NCBI GenBank assembly: GCA_027943335.1
Contig: BSBK01001155.1
Location: 2,652,501 to 2,716,500 of the forward strand
Direction of reading: 5' to 3'
DNA from: Chamaecyparis obtusa
Lineage: Eukaryota > Streptophyta > Pinopsida > Cupressales > Cupressaceae
Length of the DNA: 64,000 nucleotides
Positions 44,593 to 56,513 of the stretch are shown here, in pieces; the stretch's first letter is position 1, and each line of letters begins with the position of its first letter. Position numbers and translations under genes: made by a program. The notes beneath the pieces are model-generated. The model had not been told where the DNA came from. It searched no databases and saw only the letters and a program-made list of their open reading frames with translations.

Positions 44593-46101
44593 GAAATAGA
44601 CAAATCTGAGATACATGGTATGTTATTTAAACATATGCTAAAGTTCAAGAAGATAGTCTTGGAACTTAAGACTATGATCCCTGACAATGTGTGGAACATT
44701 GCAGAATTCCAAAATAGACAAGAACATTGAATATAATGGATAAAAACTATGAATTAGTTGCCAAAGAAATAGAGAAAACCTTTGAGAAGGTCTTTATGAA
44801 CAGACACATGTATCCATCTACTACACCCAAAGTACAAGTACCCTTAAAGGAAGCCAAGGTGGCAAAGCCCACTAATGTATCAATGACAGGTCCTCAGAAT
44901 TTAGTGCCTGTAATGGAAACATAATCAGAGGTAGATATGTCTATGCCCATGATAGAGTCACTAAAGAATAGCACCATTATCATTTATAATGTAGAGATAG
45001 CCATGGCAGCCACAGATAATGATTTGGACAAATTTGAAGAGGCTTTTGTGAGCACACAAGAAGCTGAAATCTTATGTAGTACCACTCCTCCCAATCAACA
45101 AGAAGAAATATGTATTGAGGATATAACAGATAAGAAAGAAGAAGAAGGAAAGAAAGAAAAAGAAAAAGAAAAGAAAGAAGAAGGAATGAAAAAAAAAAAG
45201 GAGAAGAAGAGGTAAAATAAAGTGAACAAAAAGATGAAACATCAAGTGAACAAATCAAAGAAAAATAAGAAGTGATAGATAACACTCTCATCACTCCCTC
45301 AACAGCATTGTTGTCAAGTTTGACACCTGATACAACCAGTTTGGACTCATGGGGAGAAGAAGATCTGATAGAGTTCAACGTCTTAGCCATGGAGAAGGCC
45401 AAGGAGAAACAAGTGATGAGCAATCCCCTCCTTATAGAATCAGTAAACATCCTAAATAGCTTGTTACCAGTAGACAAGAAAGTGTCCAAAGTACACTTAG
45501 TTGATGATGTCAGTTCAGTGATTTCACAGTTCAAGAGAAACTTCTCTAGCCTAAAAGAATCTACATCCTTAGTTGCAGAGGAGAATTATATGAAGAAAAT
45601 GCTCAATGAATTGACTAGCAACTATGCACTTGACCTGAGTTCACTAAAAACTCATCAAGCATCCCTAAAGAAGTTCGTAGCAAAGGGTAGAAAGATCATT
45701 GCTGAATGTATGAACCAGGATAAGCTTACTAGTGATCTATACAAAAAGGTACAAGAGAGAGAAGCCATGATAGATAGCATAAGGAAATCATTGGAAGATC
45801 CATCTGTTGATGTGAACATGTGTAACAATGTTTATCAAGGGCATATAGATAAAATAGAGAAGGTAGAAAAAGAGATGTCCAAGATAAGGGCTAGGCAGAC
45901 TCAGCTAAGGAATGCTCTTGCACCCTCATTAGACATACTTGATTAGAATATCAAGGAGATAGATGCCACCATGATGACATATGACCAAGTTCCATGCATA
46001 GAATTGGAGAAGATGGAGAAGCTACAGTATGCTTTATGTGCCCATCTCCAAATTGTAAATTCATTGATCATATTTTGGAAGAAGGAGATCCACAACTTGT
46101 A
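44593..46101 (+). pseudogene. Element B ORF2, second part
   Basis: Continues the first part across the G2 insertion (codon GAA 44593). Frameshifts lie near 44700 and at an A-run near 45190. The protein is acidic and Lys-rich, then coiled-coil from about 45540 to 45946, with RNALAPSLDILD, a stop, and NIKEIDATMMTYD near the end; final TAG about 46099. It matches the coiled-coil tail of element A ORF2 in position and composition. Confidence 0.6.
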
Positions 46102-46309
46102 GATTTCATATCTAGATGTTTTCCCTCAGTGAGTATATGTACATACAATTTTTGAAACACCTTTTTCATTAATGTCAAAGGGGGAGTTGTGTATAGAATA
46201 TGGATCATAATATGTATAGGGAGATATAAGTATATGTATAGAAGGCAAAAAAATTTTGTATTAAGGACAGTTAGCAACTTGGCCATATTCCTTTGTTGCC
46301 ATCAATGAC

Positions 46310-46321
46310 AAAGGGGGAGAT
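46310..46321 (+). other. Polypurine tract of element B
   Basis: AAAGGGGGAGAT directly before the 3' LTR, identical to that of element A. Confidence 0.85.
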
Positions 46322-47443
46322 TGTTGGAAAGTTGGCTATACTGATGTATATGAATTAGTATAGTGTTTTCATTATGTAAAAAAAGTCATATAGTAGTTTG
46401 GAGTCAATGCACTTGATGAGAAGATAAAAAATTGGCTAAGTGTTGAAGACTGGATAGTGTACAGAGCACCACCAGTTCAGAGCATCAGAGCATGTACATA
46501 TGATCAAGTTATGATGTGAACCATAGGAGTTAAGTTAGTAACATCATATACATGATTAATCTATGAGAGCATGATCAGATATGTAGGCATGAGGAATATA
46601 CAGACAGTTGAAGTTACACAGCTAGTGTGTGCTAGAGAAGATCAAAGTAAGCATCCAATAGTTAGCATTGTGATTTGCGGTTATAATCTAATGATGTAAA
46701 AGCTATGTGCCTATTGTAATTAGGTTTTTGACATGTAAAAAAGTTTGTTTGTGAATATGCTTGAGCCAATTCAATTGGAAGTGTTGTATGTAATAGGTTT
46801 AAGGGTTGACCTAGTTGTTTGTTTTGTATGCGCATATAAATATAAGGTGCACCCATTATAATAGTGATGAAAGTTGAGATGGAGAAGTGTGAAGCAAAGT
46901 AGAAGTGTGTGAAGAGTCTATAAGATGTATTAGATCTTTGTAGGAGGTCAAAGCATCAGCACATCAAAGGAACTGATCTGACAAGCAATGTCATAGTGAC
47001 AGTTCATCCAATAGATATAGTGTGTATCTGAGATCAGATTGTTGTAGCCTTCACCACTTGAGCAGTGAGCTCTAGGATAGTGCATCCACTCCCCTAATAG
47101 GGACTGTTGTAAAAGACTCCTAACAGGGTCTAACCCTTAACAAGGTCTATTGTACTTAATGCATTATAAAGAAACTCCTAATAGGGTTAAGGATCTTCTA
47201 ACAAGGATCACAAAACACTAGTATAGAATATCAGTGGGCATCAATTCCCACCAGGGTTTTTACCTATTTGGGTTTCCCCGTAACCATATTGGTGTCATGT
47301 GTTGATTTCATGTTTCATGTTTATGTGGATGTTTATTTTAGTACTTAAGCATTTAAATTCAGTTTAAAGATTAAAGAAAAAAGATAAAATATAGTGAACA
47401 CTGATTCACCCCCCCCCCCCTCTCAATGTTCCCATTCCAAACA
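46322..47443 (+). repeat. 3' LTR of element B (LTR-B)
   Basis: Starts TGTTGGAAAGTTGG and ends CATTCCAAACA. It shares with LTR-A the start, the TCCTAACAGGGT phrase, the CACCAGGGTTTT block and the C-rich end before CAATGTTCCC. TATA candidate ATATAAATATAAGG at 46834. It contains a run of 12 C near 47409. Confidence 0.85.
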
Positions 47444-47448
47444 TTCCA

Positions 47449-48210
47449 TACTAATTGCAATGGGCACATCTTATATTTATATGCACATACAAAGTAAACA
47501 ATTAGGTCGGCCCTTAAACCTATTACATACAATGCTTCCAAATAAATTGGCTTAAGAATTTTTACAATCAAACATATATACATGTTGAAAACCTAATTAC
47601 AATAGGTGCATGGCCTTTACATCATTAGAATATAGTTGCAACTCAAAATGATAACAGTCAACTACTTACTTTATCCTTCACTAGCACACACTGGTTGTGC
47701 AACTTCAACTACCTGTATCTTTGTCATACTTGCATATCTAATCATGTGTTCATAGAATAAGCATGTATATGATGTTAACAACTTAAATCTTAGGGTGCAC
47801 ACCATAAATCGGTTGTACGCACATGCGCTGATGCTCTGAACTGCTGGTGCTCTGTACAATGTCTAGTCTTTAACACTTAGCCAGTTTCTAATCTTCTCAT
47901 CAAGTGTGTTGACTCCAAACTACTATATGACTTTGTTTCCATAATGACAATACTATATTAAGTCATGTACACTAGTATAGCCAAATTTCCAAAAATATCC
48001 CCCTTTGTCATTGATGGCAACAAAGGAATATGGCCAAGTTGCTAACTGTCCTTAATACAAAAAACTTTTTGTCTTCTATACATAAACTTATATCTCCCTA
48101 TACATGTTATGATCCATATTATGTACACAACTCCCCCTTTGACATTAATGACAAAAGTGTATTATAACTATATCTAAAAAAACTTACTGAGGTAAATGTA
48201 TTGGATAAAA
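47449..48210 (-). repeat. Inverted copy of the element B 3' end
   Basis: The minus strand reads the end of the B interior, the purine tract and the first 545 bp or so of LTR-B, matching 46110-46870. The LTR start is at about 47993 on the minus strand. Together with the forward copy it forms a large imperfect palindrome whose loop is the second half of LTR-B. Confidence 0.85.
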
Positions 48211-49052
48211 TGTTGATGGGGTCCTAGAACAATGGTTTGCACATAAAAGAGACCCCAAAACCAATATTTTACACTTACATTTTAATTGTATTGATATGGA
48301 AACCCAATGTAGATGATTAATATTGCAATTAGGAAATAAATGTACTTACCTCCAAAAAAAATTAGCCAAAAACCCTATCAAACAATCTCAAAAACTATTG
48401 ACTCTCATAAATTTATGTCGAAACTGCGAGATCTACAAAACCCAAAAATAGTTTTTTGAGATGAGATCAGGTCAACTTTGACTTTGTTTGCGGATCTCAG
48501 AAGTTCAACAAAAAGGGTATCTAGATTTGTACTTTAATTCATCATCTTGCACCAGTACCTACAAGAAAAATGGTTTTTTTTGTTGGGGGGGGAGGCGGTT
48601 GCCTCAGTCAAACCCCAATTTAAGAATTAACCTTGAAATTGAATTGAAATTGCTAGAATAAACAAAGTAAATGGAACAATTCACCTTGATTGAGTTTAAA
48701 CCCTTCTGGAGGATTCAAATCCTTAAATCCAAAAGAATGGATGAATGTAGATTCAAATGTAGGATGTCTCCAATCAATTGTCTTTAGATCTTCAACACCA
48801 ATCTTGAATGGATCTTGAATTTGGAAGAGGCTTGAATGGAAATGGAGGAATCTTCAACAAGAGAGGTCCATAGAGCTTTGAATCCTTCAATGGCTTCTAA
48901 TGGATCTCCTTGATGAATTGAATGCTTGAATGCTCGATCTTCTTGCTTCCTTGGACTTGAGAGCTCGAGAGATTGTGAGATGAGATGCTTGATTGCAAAA
49001 CTTGATAATTTGATCATGAAAGTGGATGGAGAAAATGCGAGAGGAAGGCTCC

Positions 49053-49062
49053 CTTTTATAAT
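49053..49062 (-). promoter_or_regulatory. TATA box of the M LTR
   Basis: Minus-strand ATTATAAAAG followed by GGAG and a CT-rich transcribed part, the usual look of a plant LTR core promoter. Confidence 0.5.
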
Positions 49063-49470
49063 GATCTAGGGCAGAAGAGGGGCCTCATAGAAAACAATAA
49101 TTAAGGGCCCATGGCACAAAACTCTAGAGAGGCGCACATGGAGAGGAAATTAAATTAAAGTCTTCACACAAAACTCTAGGAGGGGACCATCCTTAATATA
49201 GAAATACAATAATTATTTAAGAGCCTTGTTACAAAATTCGAGGTAAGGCCAACCCCAAAGTTAATTTGAGCATTATGCACAAAATTGAAGAAAGGCTAAT
49301 CTTGAATAATAAATTCAGAATCCTATACAAATATTGAGAAAGGTCTACCTCAAATATTAATTTGAGAATTCGACACTTAATCTGAGAAATAGTGGCCCCG
49401 AAGAGGGAAAATGCAAGATTGTGATGAAATCCTGAAACCGGAAGCTAACCCCGAAGATCCTGAACCCTAG

Positions 49471-49580
49471 GGTCAAGGTTGAGCTCAAACCTAACTAGGT
49501 GAGGGTTGAGGTTGATCTTGACCTAGTCAAGATCAAGGTTGACTTTGACCCCATAAGGTCAACTTTGACATTATGGTCAA
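49471..49580 (-). promoter_or_regulatory. W-box cluster in the M LTR
   Basis: About seven TTGACC or TTGACT words on the two strands within 110 bp, roughly 410-520 bases upstream of the TATA box. TTGACY is the binding core of plant WRKY factors. Confidence 0.4.
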
Positions 49581-49768
49581 AAACCTCAGGTTCATAGTCC
49601 AAAATGCTAGGAAAATACTAGGAAGAAGTGGAAAATGAGGTAGAATAGGGTAAAAACCAGATCCAAGCTGAATATTCATTCAAGGAATTTGACATGACCC
49701 CAAACCACTATCTTGGAGGGCTAAACACTCTTATCATGGAAGTGATTCCATTTTAAGATGATACATTA

Positions 49769-49782
49769 AGCCCCCACTTTAG
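49769..49782 (-). other. Polypurine tract of element M
   Basis: Minus-strand AAAGTGGGGGCTTA just before the LTR, as in many plant gypsy elements. Confidence 0.6.
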
Positions 49783-50609
49783 CAAGAGTATGGACTCAAT
49801 GCAAACTCTTGGTAAAGGAGATCACAAAGAAAAAGATAATCTTATTGAAATCAAAGGGAGAAAGGAATCATCAAGTCCCCAGGGACTCAAGTCTTCATCA
49901 AGAAGATAGAACAGGGAAGAGAGGAGTGGTTAGCTCATCCAGTAAGATGTGTGTATCTCACTCTAAACCACAAAAGGATAGGATGGCCCACCAAGAAAAA
50001 ACTTGATAGTCACCCCATAAGGTTGTGTGCCTTCTGGCAGCTTTGTGCATGTATGTAGTGCATCTTCTGATGGCTTTTATAAAGTACCCATGGATCCACC
50101 TTCTTCTATAACCATAGAATACAAAATGTGTGTCTCCTTAGGATTTAGTAACTTATGTGCATTACCCTCGAAAGATTTAGCATATTTATGCATGTCTTTT
50201 TAGGATTTAGCAACTTATGTGTGTTACCTTCCAAGATTTATCATATTGAAAATTTTGAAAAATGTGCGTCTCCTCAGGATTTAGCAACTTATGTGTGTTA
50301 CCTTCAGAAGATTTAGCATATTTGAAATTGGAAATACGTGTCTCTTCAGGATTTAGCAACTTATGTGCGTTACCTTCCCAGATTTAGCATGCTGCAAAAC
50401 AAAAGGTTAGAACAAAAATACATAATATAGAGTGAGGGAGGCCATATATATGCCGCCCTCCTTAATATGGCAAAAACATACTATTTTGACATGTTAAGGA
50501 AAGAAAAGAACAAGGATAAAGCCTTCTTACACAACAAGATAATATCCACAAACAACACCTAGTCCAAGCCAAGAAGGTCACAACTCCTATGAGGCCATGG
50601 AAGGGACTA
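49783..50609 (-). other. 3' untranslated region of element M, cut by an A-family insertion
   Basis: No credible ORF. It contains the tandem repeat at 50141-50392. The rest of M would lie beyond the nested elements to the right and is not in the window. Confidence 0.45.
50126..50392. repeat. Four-copy tandem repeat, 62-74 bp unit
   Basis: The core GGATTTAGCAACTTATGTG starts at 50141, 50203, 50277 and 50349. Each copy also has GTTACCTTC and AGATTTAGCAT. The units differ in length by small indels. Confidence 0.85.
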
Positions 50610-51656
50610 TTGGCAATTTGGCTGAGTTGGTTACATAGATGTTTTCATTATGGAAACATATGTCTTACATGAAGATCGCACAGGTCAAAGAGCAAGTATG
50701 ACAGAGTGCATTGCAAATTTGTCTAATTGTGAGACAACATTTTCACTAGTGCACCTAGACATAGTTTTTGTTTGTGACATTGACTAGAGTAAGTCTAGTG
50801 CTTGCGCACTTGAACGTAGACTCTATGGTGATTAATGACAACTCATCTTACAGTGCAAGTTAGTACGACATGTACAGAAGGAGTTATGACAGTTTTGTTG
50901 AAGACAGTGTTAAGCCAATAGGATAGAATATGAAGACAGAACTAGTAAAGAGTTAAGGGATTATTTTGTTTATCAAAATAATGACTTAACAATATAAAGG
51001 GATGACATCCTAGATGTTTACCCTTGGACAAATTTATTTTTTAATATGGCAGCAGACCATGTAAATTTATTAGCCTTAATAACTTGTATAAATGTAATTG
51101 TAAAATGAAAAGAAGATGAACTGAAATTGTAATAAGTGATATGATGCGAGATATGTGATGTATATGTAATAGCGATAGTGAAAGAGAAGGAAAGAGATAT
51201 TGATGCAAGCAGTATAAAGTTATGTACCTTAACCTATTTTTGTAATCAGTGTATATTGTACATTACTTGTTTGGGCAGTGGGCTCAATGGTAATCACATT
51301 TTTTACTACCAACTCCTAATAGGGTTGAGGCTTCTAACAAGGCCTATAGTCCCTTAATTAGGACTGATACACTATATGCATGTAATAGACTCCTAACAAG
51401 GTCAACATCCTTAACAGGATAGTTTTGATTAGTGGATCTTTGTGGGCACCATCCCCACCAGGGTTTTCCCTTGGCCAGGGTTTCCTCGAGAACAAATCAT
51501 GTGTTATGAGTTCTTTAGTTTTATTGCTATGTACATTGTTTATCTTTCTATGTTATGTATGCATTAAGATTATCTGTTATATCCATAATTGGGAAAAAAA
51601 TAAAGTTTGTAGAATATTGATTCACCCCCACCTCTCAGTATTCCCTATTTCTAAAA
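50610..51656 (+). repeat. 5' LTR of another A-family element (LTR-A copy 4)
   Basis: Matches LTR-A throughout, starting TATTGGCAATTTGG and ending CTAAAA. It is followed by a perfect primer-binding site, so it is the 5' LTR of an element whose interior lies beyond G3. Confidence 0.88.
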
Positions 51657-51658
51657 AT

Positions 51659-51670
51659 TGGTATCAGAGC
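51659..51670 (+). other. Primer-binding site of the A-family element
   Basis: TGGTATCAGAGC, an exact match to the copia consensus site for initiator tRNA-Met. Confidence 0.9.
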
Positions 51671-51681
51671 TTAGATACTCG

Positions 51682-52711
51682 TGTATGCACCCTAAAATGG
51701 TCGCCTATACTTTGGGCCCCATTTATTCAATTATCAAAAATCAATCCCTAAATCAATGCTTCGCAACATATTCGAATCAAACTTCTTGATCAAATTGTAA
51801 CTATTTCAATTATTTCAATTTTCCCATAAGGTTGGATATTTCATTAATTTTATTTAATTAATTAAGAAAAATAAATCCCTTTTAAATAAATAAAATAATA
51901 CTATTTATTTGAAATAAATATTCCTTAAATGAAATAAGGTTATTTAATTAAAATTCATTTTTAATTAAATGATTTTATTTTATTTCATTAATATTTATCT
52001 TTAAATTATATTATTTTATTTTATTTAATTAGGAGGGATATTATTCTTTTAAATTAAATAAATAAAATATCTTTTGTGATTAAAAAAAGGAAACAAATCG
52101 ATTATTAAGAAAAATGAAATAAATGAAATTTCATTTTCCTACAAACCTTCTAAAAATGACATTTGTTTCCTCTTTTCCATTTATCCCACATTGCCCTTAG
52201 ATTTGGATTCAAATCCACATTTTACTATAAAATGAGCCCTCTCGCTCTCAGTTGAGGATCTCGAATTTTCACATCATAGTTATGCTGCAAGTTTTCATAG
52301 ATCTTTCAATTTCATTATTGCATGTTTGATTTATCTCATTGGTTTAGCTTAAAATTCATATAGATTAATCTCATATAGACTATTTTAGATTTCATATTGT
52401 AGATTAATCTTCATTTTGGTTTAATTGCAAAGCACTTTAGTTTAAATTCAATGAAATAATTTATTTCTTGCATTTACCATAATTTAGAATAGCTTTTCAT
52501 TTGCATGCATGAACAAGATTCATGGAGATTAACATTCTTGCTTCTCCTCTTTGAATCTCTCATTCTGTGGTGTACTTGCATAGGTATCTGAGGGCCTCCT
52601 AAAAAACCATGCACTCCACAGATAAAGAGCTGTGAGTCAGCTTGTGAGGGCTCATTCTTGAGTCTCTTTGCATATAAAGATTCACAGAAGTGTCACATTT
52701 TCGTGTACACA
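51682..52711 (+). repeat. 5' LTR of G3
   Basis: Begins TGTATGCACCC and ends CGTGTACACA, with the primer site three bases later. From 51840 to 52080 it is extremely AT-rich with repeated TTTAATTAA words. The partner LTR is outside the window, so the start is inferred from the TG terminus and the break in the A-family sequence. Confidence 0.75.
52225..52234 (+). promoter_or_regulatory. TATA box of the G3 LTR
   Basis: CTATAAAATG followed by CCCTCTCGCTCTC, a TATA box with a CT-rich start region, about 545 bp into the LTR. Confidence 0.6.
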
Positions 52712-52714
52712 TTT

Positions 52715-52732
52715 TGGCGCCCACCGTGGGGC
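52715..52732 (+). other. Primer-binding site of G3
   Basis: TGGCGCCCACCGTGGGGC, the undecayed form of the G2 site. Confidence 0.85.
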
Positions 52733-52862
52733 AGAGTAGATTAGCTTTGTCCTTTAATTCTGCATTTTTCGTCAATTTTTTTGGCATATTTTCTGCTTAA
52801 TTCGCGGTCTTTGGTTTTCTATTTTGAGTTTTCCATGTGCAGATTTTACCCCAGAGAGTTTC

Positions 52863-53310
52863 TGCGCATTTGTCCACGATTGTTGCACATTCGTCATGAT
52901 CTGTTGCGCATATACATTTTCTGTGCTTTTGTCTCTTTGTTCTGTGCATACATAAAGTTCTGCGATGCATGCATATTTTCTGCGCATTCATTCACTATTC
53001 CTACGCATCCATTTCTGGCAGTTTTTGGCATTTCCATTTTTGCCTGTCATACATGCTACGCATTGGTTTCACTGTTCTGCGCATCCACTTAACATTGCTG
53101 CGCATTTATAGTTGTTGCGCATTTATTCTAATTTGTTGCGCATTCATTTAGCTAATCTGTGCATCCATGTAACATTGCTGCACATTTATAGTTGTTGCGC
53201 ATTTATTCTGATTTGTTGTGCATTCATTTAACTATCCTGCGCATTCATATATTTTGCTCTAACATTTCTATTTGCTGTGCTTTTATTCACTATTTCTGTG
53301 CATTTGTACT
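52863..53310 (+). repeat. TGCGCAT array in the G3 leader
   Basis: About 20 copies of TGCGCAT or one-base variants (TGTGCAT, TGCACAT, TACGCAT), typically spaced 15-30 bases, many followed by TTATT or TCATT. A clear 80-bp higher-order repeat starts at 53081 and 53161. Confidence 0.8.
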
Positions 53311-55393
53311 GTTGCATGTACCTGACAGTGAGTTGTTTTGAGCTATTTCATCTATCTTGTAAGTTTCAGGTTCTCTGCTATCTTTTTGAAATTTTTTGAA
53401 AATTTTAGCATTTTCAAATTTGTGCTGAAAAACAGGCACCCATTTTTGAGAAATTTTGCAAATGTTATCAAAAATCAAAGTGTGATATATTGTTGGAAAG
53501 GTCTTTCTGAGCCTAATCCAACCATGATGATTTCATTTTCAGATTTTGTCATTTGATTAGTTATTTTTTGTAGATTATCTGATTTTTCATGTGCTAACCA
53601 TTGCTAGATTTTGGATTTTCCTAACCTTTTGTTGGTCTAGCAAGTTGTTTTGAAGGTGCCCTTTCTTTCATGGAAAGTGCTTAAAATCTACTAAGTGTGT
53701 TGCATTAGACTTGAGGTACTTTGTTCCATCTCTACAACATTTAGATTTTGGGATTAAAAGTGAACCTCTCATGTGTTTGGCTTGAGTGTTTACATGCTTT
53801 CATAGAACACATTTTTTTTATGCTCTTAATGGGAAATGAATGAACCTAGATTTGCTTTCATTCAAATTTGTGTTTAAGTGAATGTTTGCATTTCAACTTT
53901 AAGTAATTCTTGGTTCAAATATCAGAACATCTCATTGAGTAATTTAGGGCATGGATTCATTCCTTGTTTACATGAAGAGTTAAATGCACCACTTTGTGGA
54001 CTCACTTCATGTTTACTTGGAAAGTTAAATATTCCATGATTCAAACCCTCTTGCACTTATGAGTAGTATTGATAAGCAGTCTTAGATTACTTGTGATTGA
54101 TCTAGATTTCTATCTTGGGTTATTGGACTCGCTCATCCGCCGACCCCTCATTTCACCCTGTGGTTGCAAGGTCAGTGCCACATTAAAGGGGAGGGGTCTA
54201 CAAGAAAGAAGCATTAATTGTTCCACTAGGCAACCCTTTTGTGCTTTCTGGAACTCACTTGTTTTCTAGGTTGTGGACTCATTTGTAGCTTGTGTGAGGT
54301 GTTAAGTGTTCCACCTTGTGGACTCACCTCATATTTACTGTAAGCGTTAAGTGTTCCACCTTTAGTGCTTTCCAATACTTTTTGATAGAGAATTACTTTT
54401 TTTTTTTCATTTTTAGAAGGCCTACTTGGGGATTTCATCACCTCAAGGGATGACCTTAACTCTCATGTTCCGGCAGAGTATAAATATCAGGAGGTGAATC
54501 CAAAGACACCTCTCTTGGAAATGAGTTAAATTTCACTCTTAGCTAAGCCTCAAAGAACTTTATACCTTTGAGAAGTGAAGGAGGAGATTTGGGTTACTGT
54601 CTCCCCCCGGCTATGTGATTTATGATTCTTTTCATCTATGGATTTGGGCCTCATGTACCTTGGGTATATCAAGGACACCCTTTAGAAAAGCCATGTATAC
54701 CCTTATAGAAAACTTGCTAGGATGTTCTTGTGTTCTATGTGCCTGCTAAAACATTCTCAAGAACATACACAAGTAGTGTCTTTAAGGAGTAGCATACTAA
54801 GTCACTATTCTTGTTCATGAGCAAGGTTGCTTTGCCCCTTGCTCATTTTTTGAAGACAATTGCTTGCTTGAACTCCCTGATTGTTTTCTTATGTGCTTGA
54901 TACAAATCCGTTGATATACTTGCTTGATCTTTGAAAATGAACAACAAACTGAAATACTATGTTCTTCGATTCGGTGACTTGTCCTAGTTCTAGAGACCTG
55001 TTCTATATTTAGGGTCCTTGTGTCCTTGACCTTTTGAGTTAGTGATCCTTGATCTCATAAGCAATTTTTCTTGACATTGGCAAATCAGGAACTGTTCTTG
55101 TCAAATAGATAAATTTTTTGACTCTTTGATAACACACTTGGAGAGTGCTAGTAATCTCTTTGTCCACCCATTTTCCTTATTTCAAATTCAATATACTTTG
55201 TGTAAGTCATCCTCTTGATCCATATGTGCTAGGGTATTCACCCAAGAATTGAGTACCTCTGTGGCAGTGTTGGTTTGCACCTATTTGCAACAGTTCTATT
55301 TCACCATCTCTCTCAGACAAGAGAACACTTTTACTATCCTCGTCTGATATTGACATTTCCTAGAATTGTCTGTTTGCCTGAACTCTCCTTTTC
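53311..55393 (+). other. G3 leader, remainder
   Basis: Two kilobases with no convincing ORF and no repeat I can support beyond a few GTTAAGTGTTCCACC-like words (54290-54370), which recur with diverged spacing. Probably untranslated RNA upstream of gag. Confidence 0.5.
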
Positions 55394-56513
55394 ATGTCAG
55401 TAACAACAAGATATCAAGTGAGCCAAGGAAAGCGACCTCAGATAGTCTTCAACCAACTACCCCCAATTCAGACTCGTCAATAGAGAAAGGAAAAGGAACC
55501 AATATTTGACCAGTCACCTACAAGTAATTCTAAAACCTGGTTTGACCCAAAGAGCCATTTTAGTGATTTGAGTACCCCCTCAGCGCCTTCCCACTCAGGT
55601 ATGGATATGAGTTATACCATGACTCGGCAGGAGAGGGAAGCTATGGATCAAACCCTTGATGATATCTATGAAAGACACAGAGACAAGATTTTATTTGATA
55701 ATTTCTCTCATGATGCTCAACCTAGTTCACCCCTCATCAGCACTAGGTACCTAGATGCACATCAAAGAGCCAAAAGGCATGAGAGACGAGCTCACCCAAA
55801 ACAATGGTCACAACATGAAGACCAAGACAATGAACCTGGTGATGCTCATGTCAATGCAACATATACCAATGATTTGTACAAACATTCAAGACCAAACTCT
55901 CCACTTCGAACAACCTCAAGGCATAGAAGTGAGAGGCTAAAAAGAATTGAGCAGGAAAAATAGGCTACAAAAAATGAACGAGCTACAAAAGAAGAAAAAC
56001 TTAGGCTTCTAGAAGAGGAACAATGAGCCTTGTTGGACATAGAGAGAAAAGTATTCCAAGAGGATCAAGATAGGCTGTTAGCCCAACAATTAAACACTCA
56101 ATTCAACAACAGGGGTGCTAACAGTGGAAATAATAGTTCTCCTCCCTCCACCCCTTCCAGAACACCAAGAAGTAGAAGGCGGTCAAGAACCCCTTCTAGA
56201 TCTCCTAGTCCTAGAGGAAGAAGGGCCTCTTAGTATGCTCACTATAGGAGGAAAACCCCTCCCAAAAACTCAAGACCACACTCCCAACATGTACATCATG
56301 GTTCCCAACATGGAGGTGGTACCTCACACTATGACCTTGATACTCAAGACTTTATGCAAATGCAACAAGAGCCTATCTTCCAATAGTATGTGGATAGGTA
56401 TTTGGAACAAAACAAAGATAAATTCTTGGAAAGTTTAATCAACAAGGGCGCTAGAGTCCCTTATAATTTTGATGTGGACAACAAAATCCCTCTCAAGAGG
56501 AAGAAATCCGCCA
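55394..56513 (+). pseudogene. G3 Gag N-terminal part with RS-rich segment
   Basis: ATG 55394 (MSVTTRYQVSQGKRPQIVFN) opens the frame; a TAG soon after replaces a probable Gln. The protein is charged and helical (KNERATKEEKLRLLEEE), then has an Arg/Ser-rich block at about 56150-56230 (RTPRSRRRSRTPSRSPSP). Stops are at 55961, 56024, 56231 and 56384. A one-base frameshift lies between 56460 and 56490; downstream everything is in another frame. Confidence 0.7.

Larger units (their letters stand above)
28722..47443 (+). mobile_element. Element B: 5'-truncated relative of element A, split by G2
   Basis: Pieces 28722-30140 and 44593-47443. It carries an ORF2 homologous to that of element A, a purine tract identical to A's and a 3' LTR of 1.12 kb that shares scattered blocks with LTR-A. 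No 5' LTR, primer site or gag is present to the left; homology with A starts near the ORF2 segment reading IPNRVHME (A: VPDRVLHLE). The left limit is therefore approximate. Confidence 0.75.
48211..49765 (-). repeat. Putative 3' LTR of a minus-strand gypsy-type element M
   Basis: On the minus strand this starts TGTATCATC after the purine tract and ends CATCAACA. It has a TATA box (TTATAAAAGGG) about 705 bp in. The start is well supported by the purine tract; the end at 48211 rests only on the CA terminus and the edge of the B inverted copy. No second copy is in the window. Confidence 0.5.

Noticed and set aside
47409..47420. Run of 12 C as a telomere-like or regulatory tract
   Set aside because: It is an expanded version of the C-rich stretch near the end of all LTR-A and LTR-B copies.
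52781..53151. Overlapping ORFs on both strands in the G3 leader
   Set aside because: They arise from the TGCGCAT array, which lacks stops in several frames; the translated repeats have no independent support.
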